The notes beneath the pieces are model-generated. The model was not told where the DNA came from, ran no database searches, and saw only the letters and a list, made by a program, of their open reading frames with translations. From NCBI RefSeq assembly GCF_001280305.1, contig NZ_CP012623.1:992001-1056000 (forward strand): 64,000 nucleotides of DNA. The letters run 5' to 3'. Position numbers and translations under genes: made by a program. Source of the DNA: Hymenobacter sp. DG25A (GTDB lineage Bacteria; Bacteroidota; Bacteroidia; Cytophagales; Hymenobacteraceae). Every line of letters begins with the position of its first letter. The first letter of the stretch is position 1. Shown piece after piece: positions 25,801 through 34,020 of this stretch.

Positions 25801-27219
25801 TTGGATCAGGCGAAGCTTTACGTGATGAACGAAGCCGGTGCCTCCGCTGCAGAACCCGCAACGGCCGAAGTTACGGCTACTGGCATCGATTCATATGCAA
25901 GCCTCAGCGGTATTGGCCTGCGCCAGGGAGGGGCATCTGCTCCTACATTGACGGTTGATGGAATTCGGGTTGGTGGTGACTGGGGCAGTACGGTGGGTCG
26001 CGTAACGGCTACCTATTACAATGCCGGTATTGCAGCGGGTAATTACTATGAAGTCGGTATCAACAACGAGGGTACGCTTACGCCAGCCGGTGCAGTAAAC
26101 ATCGAAGGCAACCTGACCCTGACCAGCGGATTGATCAACACAACCACTACCAATAGCCTGACCTTATACCAGACCAACTCCCGCAAAGCCACAGTGAGTG
26201 GTGGCTCGGCCAGTAGTTATGTAAATGGTCCGGTAAAGCGCTATATTTCAGCAGTAGCGACGCCCACCAGCGGCATTGTATTCCCAGTAGGCCAGGACTT
26301 CGCTTACCGCCCTCTGGCCCTGAATATTACCACGCAAACTCAGCCTACCACCTACACTGCCTCCCAGCAGGATGGTGCTCCGGCTAACCAGAACTTCGCC
26401 GGCAGTAATATTAAGCGAGTATCGAAGATGCGTTATTATACTGTATCCTCTTCTCCAGAGCCAACGACCGGGCAGTTTCTGGGTAACATCACTCTCTCGT
26501 TTGATCCGGCAGAGGATGGAGTAACCGATGCGGGTGCCCCAACGCTGGTAGTAGCCAAATCGAATGGCAGTGGCGCCTGGGAGAATATTGGACATAGCTC
26601 TAATTCCAGCACCACCATCACCTCCGATAATTTTACCACTTTCGGCGACTTTGTACTGGCCAGCACCATTGCAGATATTAAGATCAACCCGCTGCCCGTG
26701 GAGCTAACTGCCTTCACCGCCGAGCGCCAGGGAACAGATGTTCAAATCAAATGGGCTACGGCCTCTGAGCGGAACAGCGCATCCTTTCTCGTTGAGCGTT
26801 CTGCTGATGGGCTTACCTTCCAGGCCATTGGCCGGGTAGCGGCGCAGGGTACTTCCACCACGCACCACAGCTACCAGTTCACCGATGGCAAGTCCCTGAG
26901 CGGACTGGCTTACTACCGTCTACGGCAGTTGGACCAGGATGGTACCGCGCAGCTCTCCGTGGTACGCACCGTGCAGGGCCGGCCATTGCAGGCTGGTATT
27001 TATCCCAACCCTGTGCAGAACGTGCTGCACGTAGAAATGGCGGCTACTAACGGCAGTGTGCAGGCTATCATCACCGACCTGGTAGGGCGCGAGGTGTACC
27101 GCACTATCGTACCATCCTCTCATCAAATAGATCTGCACCAGTTACCGCAGGGAAGTTATTTGCTGATGCTGGAAGGACAGCAGGTTCACTCCACGCATAA
27201 ATTGGTAAAGACCAATTAA
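22816..27219 (+). CDS. Very large secreted protein: lamin-tail domain, Calx-beta-like domain, T9SS type A sorting domain
   Basis: 1467 residues from ATG 22816. Signal peptide 1-35 (…LLVWGQS); an ATG at 22888-22890 lies inside it. Residues ~37-185 match a lamin-tail domain (LVISQVYGGGG, NDFIELHN, IPAGGYYLIKEG). Middle: beta-sandwich/Fn3-like repeats (VTLSWTNPT...). Around 745-830 is a Calx-beta-like stretch (VAEGNTGTKTVTL, AGTDYTFTPQTLTF, DESNETVKL), followed by a laminin-G-like region. C-terminal ~80 residues are a type A sorting domain (AGIYPNPVQNVLHV, ITDLVGREVY, LPQGSYLLML). No catalytic motif is seen, so an adhesive or structural surface role is inferred. A terminator-like hairpin lies within codons 10-20. 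Confidence 0.85.
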   Translation: MHTLLLHCLRAPSLHVRGFFLSLVMLLLPLLVWGQSSTLVISQVYGGGGNASASYLNDFIELHNVSAGSISLSNYSVQYFTSSGSGSQIQALSGTIPAGGYYLIKEGSGGTVGAELPTPDLTPTSLYSIAASAGRVDLTLSGNLIDRVGFGSGTNLLFEGTAAASGPSGNANAVIRKGAGCTDTDNNSADFTANTVAVPRNSATTAVSCISTATSITTGTIAVGATATTSFCVGISDVAINVPFSVSNGPFAVGTKFTAYLSKDGFVTKTAIGTLTGTTSGTIAAKLPSTVASGTTYRIRVDADTPAPNGTTGTANTTDLTIVSYKTNEVAPFTATYGAQQVTLSWTNPTSCFQKVTIIARANNSVTVKPSGTFTANSVFGSGTDLGTAATPGQFVVYDGTGTSVTVTGLTNLTTYNFTAYVTNGDGYSDGTNTSATPVQNVTVTSVLLPQYLVGRTGTTHTDRLPFAYRTTLSGLEPSRTYRYYNSAVLASDGATSTGSGISVFPKGAGTFTRATNRSLNTAGNYSTFTTDASGAYTGWFVMDPTASATFDAGNQVYMRIVLNDGYDGTNAVYFLTTPESVEVRTLGSASTQATAVSGESFATSSNFVFTYDNTAGTGRPLAGTFVESEGTNNTDYAAFYLTNVEGKTGAWGVLTPNNNANGIRRIAQYALSTGALTGCAATDADGTWASGTVTASPTGGSKPLVFTSLDAPLTCDVYVGFNPQTVAVAEGNTGTKTVTLNVTVVNTPSTPLEVSITDAGTGTATAGTDYTFTPQTLTFTQAGTQTVTVTVMGDKTDESNETVKLGLAINAGSATVVSSPATLVLTNDDALIAGGLWLEDDFNYPIGQDLKDNNWTTDNTGNAVLVVTGNNFFQQYPLGVTDSTTSRRVKLSEGMDYHRAFSAATGATSLYAAAVVRVSTATNTGDYFLHFNNEPSASTARGKVYVKAGSSASTFLVGLRVGSDSNTPIVYSTTPYSINQNYLFVLRYDVVASGLDQAKLYVMNEAGASAAEPATAEVTATGIDSYASLSGIGLRQGGASAPTLTVDGIRVGGDWGSTVGRVTATYYNAGIAAGNYYEVGINNEGTLTPAGAVNIEGNLTLTSGLINTTTTNSLTLYQTNSRKATVSGGSASSYVNGPVKRYISAVATPTSGIVFPVGQDFAYRPLALNITTQTQPTTYTASQQDGAPANQNFAGSNIKRVSKMRYYTVSSSPEPTTGQFLGNITLSFDPAEDGVTDAGAPTLVVAKSNGSGAWENIGHSSNSSTTITSDNFTTFGDFVLASTIADIKINPLPVELTAFTAERQGTDVQIKWATASERNSASFLVERSADGLTFQAIGRVAAQGTSTTHHSYQFTDGKSLSGLAYYRLRQLDQDGTAQLSVVRTVQGRPLQAGIYPNPVQNVLHVEMAATNGSVQAIITDLVGREVYRTIVPSSHQIDLHQLPQGSYLLMLEGQQVHSTHKLVKTN
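22845..22878 (+). other. Terminator-like hairpin inside the 5' end of the coding region
   Basis: AGCCCCTT (22845-22852) pairs with AAGGGGCT (22863-22870), then TTCTTTTTGT. It falls between the promoter and most of the signal peptide codons, where an attenuator would lie. It may equally be chance in a codon-constrained region. Confidence 0.4.
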
Positions 27220-27235
27220 GCTCTCATCTACTGTT

Positions 27236-27272
27236 AAAAAGCCCTTCTGCAGATGCAGAAGGGCTTTTTTTA
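27236..27272 (+). terminator. Terminator after the second T9SS cargo gene
   Basis: AAAAAGCCCTTCTGCA (27236-27251) pairs with 27254-27269, followed by T residues; 16 bases after the stop. Confidence 0.88.
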
Positions 27273-27420
27273 TAATGCTTGAAAAAGCAATGAGCCAGTA
27301 TCCGGGGCCATATGGCTAACCGGGTATGCTCTGGTTTAAGAAAGTCCGGAATCAAAAGCTCTTAGACTAGAGTTTACCCTTCAGCTAAGCGCAATTTTTT
27401 AAGTCTGCTTATTTTGGTTT

Positions 27421-29025
27421 ATGCCGCAGAATGATGCTCACTTCGATCAGGTCCAATTTCAGAACTCCTTTGTGGAGGAGCTTTCTGGTGAAATCTCTAC
27501 GGATACCAGGCCCCGGCAAGTGCTCGGTTACTGCTATTCGCAGGTAAAGCCAACCCCCGTGCGCGAGCCGCGCCTTCTGGCCTGGTCAGAGGAGTTGGCT
27601 GCCTTTTTAGGCTTAAGCCGACCACCAGAACAAAGTCCGGCAGTAGATGCTCTGGCCGGCAATCTGGTAACCGATACCATGAAGCCTTTTGCGGCGCGCT
27701 ATGGCGGGCACCAGTTTGGCAACTGGGCCGGGCAGCTGGGCGACGGCCGGGCTATTTCCCTGGGTGAGCTCACTGCCCGGGATGGTGCTGCCTGGGAAAT
27801 TCAGTTGAAAGGCGCCGGCCCCACACCTTACTCGCGCCGGGCCGATGGGCGGGCCGTTCTGCGCTCCTCTGTGCGGGAGTTTCTGTGCAGCGAGGCTATG
27901 CACGCGCTGGGTGTGCCTACCACACGGGCCCTAAGCCTGGTAAGCACCGGCGACCTGGTAGTGCGCGACATGTTTTACAACGGCAACCCCCAGCCCGAGC
28001 CGGGGGCCATTGTAGCCCGGGTGGCGCCTACGTTCGTGCGGTTTGGCAACTTTCAGCTCATGACGGCCGCTAATGAGCTGGATAACCTGCGTGCCCTCGC
28101 CGACTACGTCATCCGTCGCTTCTACCCGGAACTGGGTGAGCCATCGGAGGCGGTATATGTGCGGTGGTTTGAGGAAGTCTGCCGCCGCACGGCCGTTATG
28201 GTGGCGCACTGGATGTCCGTGGGCTTTGTGCATGGCGTGATGAACACGGATAACATGTCCATTCTGGGGCTCACCATTGACTATGGCCCCTACGGCTGGC
28301 TGGAGCCCTATGACACCACCTGGACGCCCAACACCACCGACTTCAGCCACCACCGCTACGCTTTTGCCCAGCAGCCCCAGGTGGCGCTTTGGAATCTGGT
28401 GCAGCTAGGCCGGGCTTTAACCCCTCTGGTGCCCGCTATTGAAAGTCTAAACCAGGCACTGGAGCATTATCGCACCACTTTCACGGCCACGCGACAGGAG
28501 ATGATGCGCCGCAAGCTGGGCCTTACTACCATTACCCAGCCCGAGGACAATGCCCTGCTGGAAGATCTGTACCAGGCGCTGACTACTTCGGAAATGGACA
28601 TGACGCTGTTCTTTCGCCAGCTTTCCCACGTAGCCCCAGCCTTACAGACCGGTATGGAGGATGAAGAGCCACTCTTCATTGAGCTTATTGACAAGGCCTC
28701 CTACACCCCCGATCCATCTGCAGTACATGACTCGCTATTAGGCTGGCTGCGGCGCTATACTCAGCGACTACGGCAGGAAACTGCCTCCGGAGAAGTTATC
28801 CGGGAAGGAATGCTGGCAGCAAACCCCAAGTATGTGCTGCGCAATTACTTGGCACAACAGGCCATTGAAGCCGCCGAGATAGGGGACTTATCGAAACTCA
28901 ACCGGCTTATGCAAGTTCTGAAGACTCCCTTTGCAGAGCAGCCTGAGCACGACGAGCTGGCGGCTAAGCGGCCGGAGTGGGCGCGCTTCAAGCCCGGTAG
29001 TGCTACGCTCTCCTGCAGCTCCTAG
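27421..29025 (+). CDS. selO: Protein adenylyltransferase SelO (YdiU family)
   Basis: 534 residues from ATG 27421. SelO is a pseudokinase-fold enzyme that transfers AMP to protein Ser/Thr/Tyr residues. Landmarks: FAARYGGHQFGNWAGQLGDG (~88-107), the WEIQLKGAGPTPYSRRADGR nucleotide region (~122-141), REFLCSEAMHALGVPTTRALSLV, GFVHGVMNTDNMSILGLTIDYGP with the metal-binding Asn/Asp, and LRNYLAQQAIEAA near the C terminus. The final residues SCSS match the conserved Cys-x-Ser end of bacterial SelO, where eukaryotic forms carry selenocysteine. Length is full. A single gene; no clear -33/-7 pair is seen upstream. Confidence 0.93.
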   Translation: MPQNDAHFDQVQFQNSFVEELSGEISTDTRPRQVLGYCYSQVKPTPVREPRLLAWSEELAAFLGLSRPPEQSPAVDALAGNLVTDTMKPFAARYGGHQFGNWAGQLGDGRAISLGELTARDGAAWEIQLKGAGPTPYSRRADGRAVLRSSVREFLCSEAMHALGVPTTRALSLVSTGDLVVRDMFYNGNPQPEPGAIVARVAPTFVRFGNFQLMTAANELDNLRALADYVIRRFYPELGEPSEAVYVRWFEEVCRRTAVMVAHWMSVGFVHGVMNTDNMSILGLTIDYGPYGWLEPYDTTWTPNTTDFSHHRYAFAQQPQVALWNLVQLGRALTPLVPAIESLNQALEHYRTTFTATRQEMMRRKLGLTTITQPEDNALLEDLYQALTTSEMDMTLFFRQLSHVAPALQTGMEDEEPLFIELIDKASYTPDPSAVHDSLLGWLRRYTQRLRQETASGEVIREGMLAANPKYVLRNYLAQQAIEAAEIGDLSKLNRLMQVLKTPFAEQPEHDELAAKRPEWARFKPGSATLSCSS

Positions 29026-29032
29026 AGTGAGA

Positions 29033-29064
29033 GTAAGCCCGGCAATTAAACTTGTCGGGCTTAT
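29033..29064 (+). terminator. Possible terminator after selO
   Basis: Arms of 13 bases around 29033-29045 and 29051-29064 pair with one G-T wobble; the tail is only weakly T-rich. Confidence 0.5.
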
Positions 29065-29108
29065 CGTTCTGAGGTTACCGCTTCGGCTTTAGGGTTCGAG
29101 TGGGCGGG

Positions 29109-29864
29109 CTAGTTATCCAGGGCCAGGATCCGGGCTTTGTAAGCGGGTGGCAATAGGGCTGCTTTCGCCCACCGGCCCACCCGCAGGTGTTGCGCTTGGT
29201 GGTACAAAGGCAGCAAAGGAGTCAGCCAGGAGCGGGAACTTAGGTGGAGCAGTTGGCTTACCGTAGGGGGCACTACCAGGCGTTGCGCCTGGAGCAGAAG
29301 CCAGTACCGCAAGGGCCCCAGGTGCCGCCGGTACTGCTGATACAGGTCTACGGTAAAGCCGCTGTTTTCCAGGTCGGCGGCCAGATGCTGCTGCCGGGCT
29401 ATAAGCCAGTCCGAATATGTAGCCGGCAACTCCTGGATGCCCATGCGCTGACCCACGCGGGTGAATACGTCGAAAACGTCTTCTTTTTCTGTCGTTGTCA
29501 GCGAGCGTTCCAGCACTTCAAACGAGCGGATGGAATAGTCAATCAGCATAAACAACACGTCCCGGTAGGCCCAGTCCGGGATGGCCATGCCGCGCTTGGC
29601 TTCCACGGCGCCATGAATGGCTGCAATGGTATCAATGGCCCGTTCTGCACCTGCGCGCTCGGCAAACACAATCTGCCGGGCATAGGCAACGGTAGAAAAC
29701 AAGCGGGCCAGTGGGTCGGCGGGCAGGCGCCCGGTAAAGTACAGCCAATCTACGGCCTTATTCAGGGCAAATTCGGCTGCCGCACCCGCAAAAATGAATA
29801 GCACGGTATCGGCTTTCCCCCAGATGGCACGCACCACTGAATGCTGGGGCACAAAGTGTTCCAT
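29109..29864 (-). CDS. Oxygenase MpaB-like (DUF2236) family protein
   Basis: 251 residues from ATG 29864; the frame runs 19 codons further without a likely signal. The N-terminal HSVVRAIWGKADTVLFIFAGAAAEFALN and LFSTVAYARQIVFAE fit the DUF2236/MpaB family, whose members include latex-clearing and MpaB oxygenases with a non-covalent heme or metal. Inside the middle region: AIHGAVEAKRGMAIPDWAYRDVLFMLIDYSIRSFE, with conserved His and Asp/Tyr of the family. The substrate is unknown. All-helical, no signal peptide. It converges on selO. Confidence 0.72.
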   Translation of the reverse strand: MEHFVPQHSVVRAIWGKADTVLFIFAGAAAEFALNKAVDWLYFTGRLPADPLARLFSTVAYARQIVFAERAGAERAIDTIAAIHGAVEAKRGMAIPDWAYRDVLFMLIDYSIRSFEVLERSLTTTEKEDVFDVFTRVGQRMGIQELPATYSDWLIARQQHLAADLENSGFTVDLYQQYRRHLGPLRYWLLLQAQRLVVPPTVSQLLHLSSRSWLTPLLPLYHQAQHLRVGRWAKAALLPPAYKARILALDN

Positions 29865-30020
29865 AGAGCAATAACCAGAAATGGAGGCGAAAGACTCCTT
29901 AAAAAGCAGGTGGCGCCTCAAAAATGCTTAGGATTTTCGTGCTTCCATATTCTTCTCAGATCATGGCTGCCTTACATAAATCTTCCAGCTGCGCCGAATT
30001 CCGCAAGGGAGCTATACAAC

Positions 30021-30052
30021 CAGAAAGGCCGCTCCAAAGAGCGGCCTTTCTG
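30021..30052 (-). terminator. Terminator of the isc operon
   Basis: CAGAAAGGCCGCTC (30021-30034) pairs perfectly with 30039-30052 around a 4-base loop. It lies 26 bases beyond the iscA-like stop on the - strand. Confidence 0.75.
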
Positions 30053-30077
30053 CATTATGGCATTCTGATCAGCAGAA

Positions 30078-30404
30078 TTATACCGAGAAACTCTCGCCGC
30101 AACCGCAGGTGCGGGAGGCATTGGGGTTATCGAAGTAAAAGCCTTTTCCATTCAAGCCGTCGGAGAAGTTAAGCTCAGTGCCGGCCAGATACAGAAAGCT
30201 TTTCATATCTACCACCACGCGCACGCCTTTGTCTTCAAACTCCTGGTCCATGGGCTTTACTTCGTTATCGAAGTCGAGCTTGTAGGAGAGGCCAGAGCAG
30301 CCGCCACCGGCCACCGAAGCGCGCAGGCGGAAGGTAGGGTCAAGGTGAGCATCAGCAATGAGATGCTCAATTTTTTCCTTGGCTTTATCTGAAACAGTAA
30401 TCAT
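30078..30404 (-). CDS. iscA: Iron-sulfur cluster assembly protein, IscA/ErpA (HesB) family
   Basis: 108 residues from ATG 30404. A-type carriers take Fe-S clusters from IscU to target proteins. Three ligand Cys are present: Cys36 in GGGCSG and Cys100/Cys102 in the C-terminal TCGCGESF. The rest follows the family (VSDKAKEKI, FRLRASVAGGGCSGLSYKLDFDN, DGLNGKGFYFDNPNA). Length is normal. Last gene of iscS-iscU-unknown-iscA. IscA and ErpA cannot be told apart here, so the symbol is tentative. Confidence 0.92.
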   Translation of the reverse strand: MITVSDKAKEKIEHLIADAHLDPTFRLRASVAGGGCSGLSYKLDFDNEVKPMDQEFEDKGVRVVVDMKSFLYLAGTELNFSDGLNGKGFYFDNPNASRTCGCGESFSV

Positions 30405-30495
30405 GGCTTATTGAAGGTTGTATGCTGCTTATGGGTTGCTGGTTTCGTTTGCCTAAAAGGCTCTTAAACACCAGTAACTTTCAATCAACAATCAA

Positions 30496-30903
30496 TTAAG
30501 AAGAAGGATTCAACACTACACTGAACACGGTAATGGTGTTCAGGTCGCGGCCGTAGTAGAGCTTGTCCAGGGCTTCATAGGCGTTGTGGGCCCGGAAGTA
30601 GGAGGTTTGTAGCTCTTTTTCGCCGCGGGCACGCCACTGAATGGTATAGGAGCTTTCGGTGTCGCGGAAGCGCTGTACGTAAGCCAGCATTTTCCGCAAC
30701 GCATCCAGCTTATCGTAGCCTTCTTCGTAGCGGAACAGGAAGCTTTGCTGGTGGCGCGGATTGACGGTTATCAAATCCAGGCGTACCTGCCCATCCAACT
30801 GCCGAAACTCAAACAATAGATTGCCCGGCCCCATGCCCAGATGGTCTTCTATCTGGCGTTGAATACGGGCACTTTCTACGTGTACGTCGTTGGAGACTTC
30901 CAT
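30496..30903 (-). CDS. Conserved unknown protein encoded between iscU and iscA
   Basis: 135 residues from ATG 30903. Beta-alpha pattern: a helical N terminus (ARIQRQIEDHLG), a strand pair (NLLFEFRQL, VRLDLITVNP), a helix (YDKLDALRKMLAYVQRF), then YTIQWRARGEKELQTSYFRAHNAYEALDKLYYGRD and a final strand TVFSVVLNPS. No cysteine is present, so it cannot ligate a cluster through thiols. The AYEALDK...ITVFSVV part resembles the small 'domain of one strand-helix-strand' regulators but I do not recognise a family. Its place in the isc operon suggests a linked role, which is inference. Confidence 0.75.
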   Translation of the reverse strand: MEVSNDVHVESARIQRQIEDHLGMGPGNLLFEFRQLDGQVRLDLITVNPRHQQSFLFRYEEGYDKLDALRKMLAYVQRFRDTESSYTIQWRARGEKELQTSYFRAHNAYEALDKLYYGRDLNTITVFSVVLNPSS

Positions 30904-31005
30904 TGTGTAGGTCTTAGTGTTTTAGGTAATAGGGCTTAGGTTTCATCGCAGCAGGAAACTCTCCATACTGCCCTAAAAACTAAGCCCTAAGTTCCTAATA
31001 CCCTA

Positions 31006-31422
31006 TTAATGGTGTGACTTGGCTACTTCCAGCTCAGGCAAACCATTCTTTACCCGGTAGTCGTTGATAGCCGACTTAATGGCATCTTCGGCCAGTACCG
31101 AGCAGTGGATTTTTACGGGCGGCAGGGCCAGCTCTTCCACAATTTCCATGTTGTCGATGGCCAAGGCCTCGTCCACGGTTTTGCCTTTCAGCCACTCCGT
31201 AGCCAGGGAAGAGGAAGCAATAGCCGAACCACAGCCGAACGTCTTGAATTTGGCGTCGGTGATGGTGTTGGTGGTTTCGTCTACCTCAATCTGCAGGCGC
31301 ATTACGTCGCCGCACTCAGGAGCGCCTACCAGGCCGGTACCTACGTTCTTTTTGCTTTTGTCCAGCGTGCCTACGTTGCGTGGGTTGCTGTAATGGTCGA
31401 TAACTTTATCGGAATAAGCCAT
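31006..31422 (-). CDS. iscU: Iron-sulfur cluster scaffold IscU
   Basis: 138 residues from ATG 31422. IscU builds Fe-S clusters from sulfur delivered by IscS. Ligands: Cys37 (with Asp39 in APECGDV), Cys64 (FKTFGCGSAIASSS) and Cys107 (PPVKIHCSVLAEDAI). The LPPVK motif (100-104), recognised by the HscA chaperone, is intact. A His-rich tail (SHH) closes it. Encoded 106 bases after iscS in the same orientation. Confidence 0.96.
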   Translation of the reverse strand: MAYSDKVIDHYSNPRNVGTLDKSKKNVGTGLVGAPECGDVMRLQIEVDETTNTITDAKFKTFGCGSAIASSSLATEWLKGKTVDEALAIDNMEIVEELALPPVKIHCSVLAEDAIKSAINDYRVKNGLPELEVAKSHH

Positions 31423-31527
31423 GGCTTTTTTTCAGTTACTGGTTGTCAGTTGCGGGTTGCCAGTTATGTTATGGTTGCTTGTATGGATTCCGGATACTGG
31501 CGACTCGGAAAGGGCAACTGAGGTTTC

Positions 31528-32742
31528 TTAATGTTCGGCCCACTCAATTTTGTCGAGGTCGATGCCTTCCTTGAACATCTCCCACAGCGGGGACATTTCG
31601 CGGAGCTTGGTCACGGCTTCTATCACGTGGCCAATGGCGTAATCAACCTGCTCATCAGTGGTAAAGCGGCTCAGGCCAAAGCGCAGGGAAGAGTGCGCCA
31701 GGTCGTCGCTCAGGCCCTGGGCCTTCAGCACGTAGCTGGGCTCCAGGGAAGCCGACGTACAGGCCGAGCCCGACGAAACCGCCAAGTCTTTCACGCCCAT
31801 CATCAGGCCTTCGCCTTCTACGTACTTAAAGCTGATGTTGGTGGTATGCGGCAGGCGGTGCTCGCGCGAGCCATTCACGTAGCTTTCTTCCAGCGTAAGC
31901 AGCTCTTTTTCAAGCCGGTCACGCATGGTAGAAATCCGGGCGTTGTCGCTCTCCATGTCCAGGCGGGACAGCTCGGCGGCTTTGCCCAGGCCTACAATGC
32001 CGGGTACGTTGAGGGTACCGGAACGCATGCCGCGCTCGTGGCCACCACCGTCCATCTGGGCGGTAACTTTCACCCGTGGGTTTTTGCGACGCACATACAA
32101 TGCACCTACGCCTTTGGGGCCGTACATTTTGTGGCCCGAGAAGGCCATCAGGTCAATGCCGTCAGCAATAACGTCTACCGGAATTTTGCCTACCGCCTGG
32201 GTAGCATCCGTCATGAACAGGGCGCCGTGCTTGTGGGCAATGGCGGCAATTTCGCGGACGGGCTGAATGGTGCCGGTTTCGTTGTTGGCGTACATAATGC
32301 ACACCAGAATGGTCTGGGGCGTCATGGCCGCTTCTAGCTCCTGCAGGCTGATGAGGCCTTCGGAGTTAACGGGTAGATAAGTAACGCGGGCACCCTGCTT
32401 TTCCAGGTGCTTGCACGTATCCAGTACGGCTTTATGCTCCGTGGTAGCGGTAATGATATGGTTGCCGCGCTGGGCATACATCTCATATACACCTTTGATA
32501 CCCAGGTTATCAGACTCGGTAGCACCCGAGGTAAAGATGATTTCTTTGGGGTCGCAGTTGATTAGCTTGGCAATCTGCTCCCGAGAATAATCTACCGCTT
32601 CCTCTGCCTGCCAGCCGAATGCGTGGTTACGGGAAGCCGCGTTGCCGAACATTTCAGTCATGTAGGGCAACATAGCCTCCAACACCCGCGGATCCATGGG
32701 AGTAGTGGCGTTATTATCGAGGTAAATGGGTAATTTAAGCAT
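31528..32742 (-). CDS. iscS: Cysteine desulfurase IscS
   Basis: 404 residues from ATG 32742. A PLP enzyme turning cysteine into alanine and a persulfide. Landmarks: [10 protein letters not shown] (6-15), TSGATESDN (71-79), TEHKAV with the PLP-stacking His (101-106), PLP Lys205 in [11 protein letters not shown], and the persulfide Cys (~328) in [14 protein letters not shown] on the long flexible loop typical of group I (IscS) desulfurases. Length normal. First gene of the isc operon; a TACTTTTG element is found 78 bases upstream. Divergent from the methylmalonyl-CoA epimerase gene. Confidence 0.96.
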   Translation of the reverse strand: MLKLPIYLDNNATTPMDPRVLEAMLPYMTEMFGNAASRNHAFGWQAEEAVDYSREQIAKLINCDPKEIIFTSGATESDNLGIKGVYEMYAQRGNHIITATTEHKAVLDTCKHLEKQGARVTYLPVNSEGLISLQELEAAMTPQTILVCIMYANNETGTIQPVREIAAIAHKHGALFMTDATQAVGKIPVDVIADGIDLMAFSGHKMYGPKGVGALYVRRKNPRVKVTAQMDGGGHERGMRSGTLNVPGIVGLGKAAELSRLDMESDNARISTMRDRLEKELLTLEESYVNGSREHRLPHTTNISFKYVEGEGLMMGVKDLAVSSGSACTSASLEPSYVLKAQGLSDDLAHSSLRFGLSRFTTDEQVDYAIGHVIEAVTKLREMSPLWEMFKEGIDLDKIEWAEH

Positions 32743-32819
32743 GGCCTAAATAGGTTGTCAGCGGAGAATGATTCGCCGGTAGAACACGGAAACCGGCAAA
32801 CAGGTTTTACTTTGCTGCA

Positions 32820-32827
32820 CAAAAGTA
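32820..32827 (-). promoter_or_regulatory. -7 element of the isc operon
   Basis: TACTTTTG on the - strand fully matches TAnnTTTG, giving a leader of about 70 bases before iscS. No -33 TTG at ideal spacing is seen. Confidence 0.4.
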
Positions 32828-32875
32828 GACATATTCCAAACAAGCTGTACCCGCTTCTTCCACACAATTACTAGT

Positions 32876-33298
32876 ATGTTCACTAACCTGGAACACCTGG
32901 GCCTGGCCGTGCAGGACCTGGCCGCGGCCACAACCTTATATACTGCCTTATTGGGCACGCCACCCTATAAGCAGGAGCATGTAGCCAGCGAAGGGGTTGA
33001 CACGGTTTTCTTCCGGGTGGGCGGCTCCAAGATTGAGCTGCTGGCCGGCACCACCCCGGAAAGCGCCATCACCAAATACCTCAGCAAGAAAGGGGAGGGC
33101 ATTCACCACGTAGCGTTTGAGGTGCAAGACATTTACGCCGAAATGGCGCGGCTGCGGGCCGAAGGCTTCACGCTGCTGAATGAGGAGCCCAAGCGGGGTG
33201 CTGATAATAAGCTAGTATGTTTTGTGCATCCGAAAAGCGCCGCCGGCGTATTGGTAGAGTTGTGTCAGGAAATAGTAGGTGAAGCCCCAGGCTTGTAA
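32876..33298 (+). CDS. mce: Methylmalonyl-CoA epimerase
   Basis: 140 residues from ATG 32876. A vicinal-oxygen-chelate fold enzyme that interconverts (R)- and (S)-methylmalonyl-CoA. Metal ligands: His7 in NLEHLGLAV, a central Gln/Glu region (SKIELLAGT), His in GIHHVAFEV (~85) and Glu in VLVELCQE near the C terminus. The spacing and the PKRGADNKLVCFVHPKSAAGVL segment are diagnostic for the epimerase over generic glyoxalases. The mutase is not in this window. Confidence 0.93.
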   Translation: MFTNLEHLGLAVQDLAAATTLYTALLGTPPYKQEHVASEGVDTVFFRVGGSKIELLAGTTPESAITKYLSKKGEGIHHVAFEVQDIYAEMARLRAEGFTLLNEEPKRGADNKLVCFVHPKSAAGVLVELCQEIVGEAPGL

Positions 33299-33366
33299 CT
33301 TCTGTCCCCTCCGGTCCTTATATATAATGTTGGTACGCGTCGGTGTGCGCTCTTAATCTCCCCGCC

Positions 33367-33945
33367 ATGAGCAAGTTTTTCCTTCAGGAAGTAGAATCAG
33401 CAGTAGATGCCCTGTTGCTGCAGCAGGTTATTCTGTACCCCACCGATACCGTGTGGGGCTTGGGTTGCGACGCCGAAGTGCCCCCCGCCGTAGAAAAGCT
33501 CTATGCCCTGAAAAAGCGGGCTCTGGATAAGCCCAGCATTGTGCTGGTGGCCGACGAGCAGATGTTTGCCAAGTACGCTTCCGTGGTGCCGCCCAACCTA
33601 TCTGAGCTTATCCAAAAGCAGGAGAAGCCCACCACCTACGTAGTGCCGGCCAGCCCCATAGTAGCCAAAAACCTAGTGGCCCCCGACGGCACCATTGGCC
33701 TGCGGGTGGTAAAGGATGATGAGTTCAGCCATAAAATTGTGCGCCGGCTGGGGCATGGCGTGGTTTCCACCTCGGCCAATCTCAGCGGCAAGCCCACGCC
33801 GGCTACCTTCTCCGAAATAGAACAGGAGCTGAAAAAAGGGGTGGATTATGTGGTGAACTGGCGGCAGGATGATTCTACCACGGCTGCTCCTTCCCGCGTG
33901 GTGCGCGTGCAGGCTGATGGCTCTTTAGAAGTGCTGCGCGACTAA
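33367..33945 (+). CDS. L-threonylcarbamoyladenylate synthase (Sua5/YciO/YrdC)
   Basis: 192 residues from ATG 33367 (the open frame begins 24 bases upstream). The protein makes threonylcarbamoyl-AMP for the t6A37 modification of tRNA. Landmarks: YPTDTVWGLGCDA (~22-34), KLYALKKRALDKPSIVLV (~45-62), DGTIGLRVV and VSTSANLSGKPTPAT. It has the single YrdC domain without the C-terminal Sua5 domain, so it is TsaC-like in architecture. It is followed 75 bases later by the nucleotidyltransferase gene; both act on tRNA. Confidence 0.92.
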   Translation: MSKFFLQEVESAVDALLLQQVILYPTDTVWGLGCDAEVPPAVEKLYALKKRALDKPSIVLVADEQMFAKYASVVPPNLSELIQKQEKPTTYVVPASPIVAKNLVAPDGTIGLRVVKDDEFSHKIVRRLGHGVVSTSANLSGKPTPATFSEIEQELKKGVDYVVNWRQDDSTTAAPSRVVRVQADGSLEVLRD

Positions 33946-33984
33946 GCAGCAGTAGAAAGCACAAACGGCCCGGCCGGGAGTTGT

Positions 33985-33992
33985 TACCTTTG
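33985..33992 (+). promoter_or_regulatory. -7 element upstream of the CCA/poly(A) transferase gene
   Basis: TACCTTTG fully matches TAnnTTTG and ends 28 bases before ATG 34021. No good -33 element is seen. Confidence 0.4.
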
Positions 33993-34020
33993 TAGCTTCT
34001 ACGCGCTCTGCTGCTGTCCC

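Noticed and set aside
28990..29025. Possible selenocysteine site at the end of selO
   Set aside because: The codon at the Sec position is an ordinary TGC Cys in SCSS; no in-frame TGA is present.
30930..30989. Short inverted TAGGGCTTAG / CTAAGCCCTA pair between iscU and the next gene
   Set aside because: Only 10 bases per arm, no T-run, and low-complexity surroundings; could be chance.
31531..32337. 268-codon + strand frame opposite iscS
   Set aside because: Shadow of iscS, with no promoter or domain.
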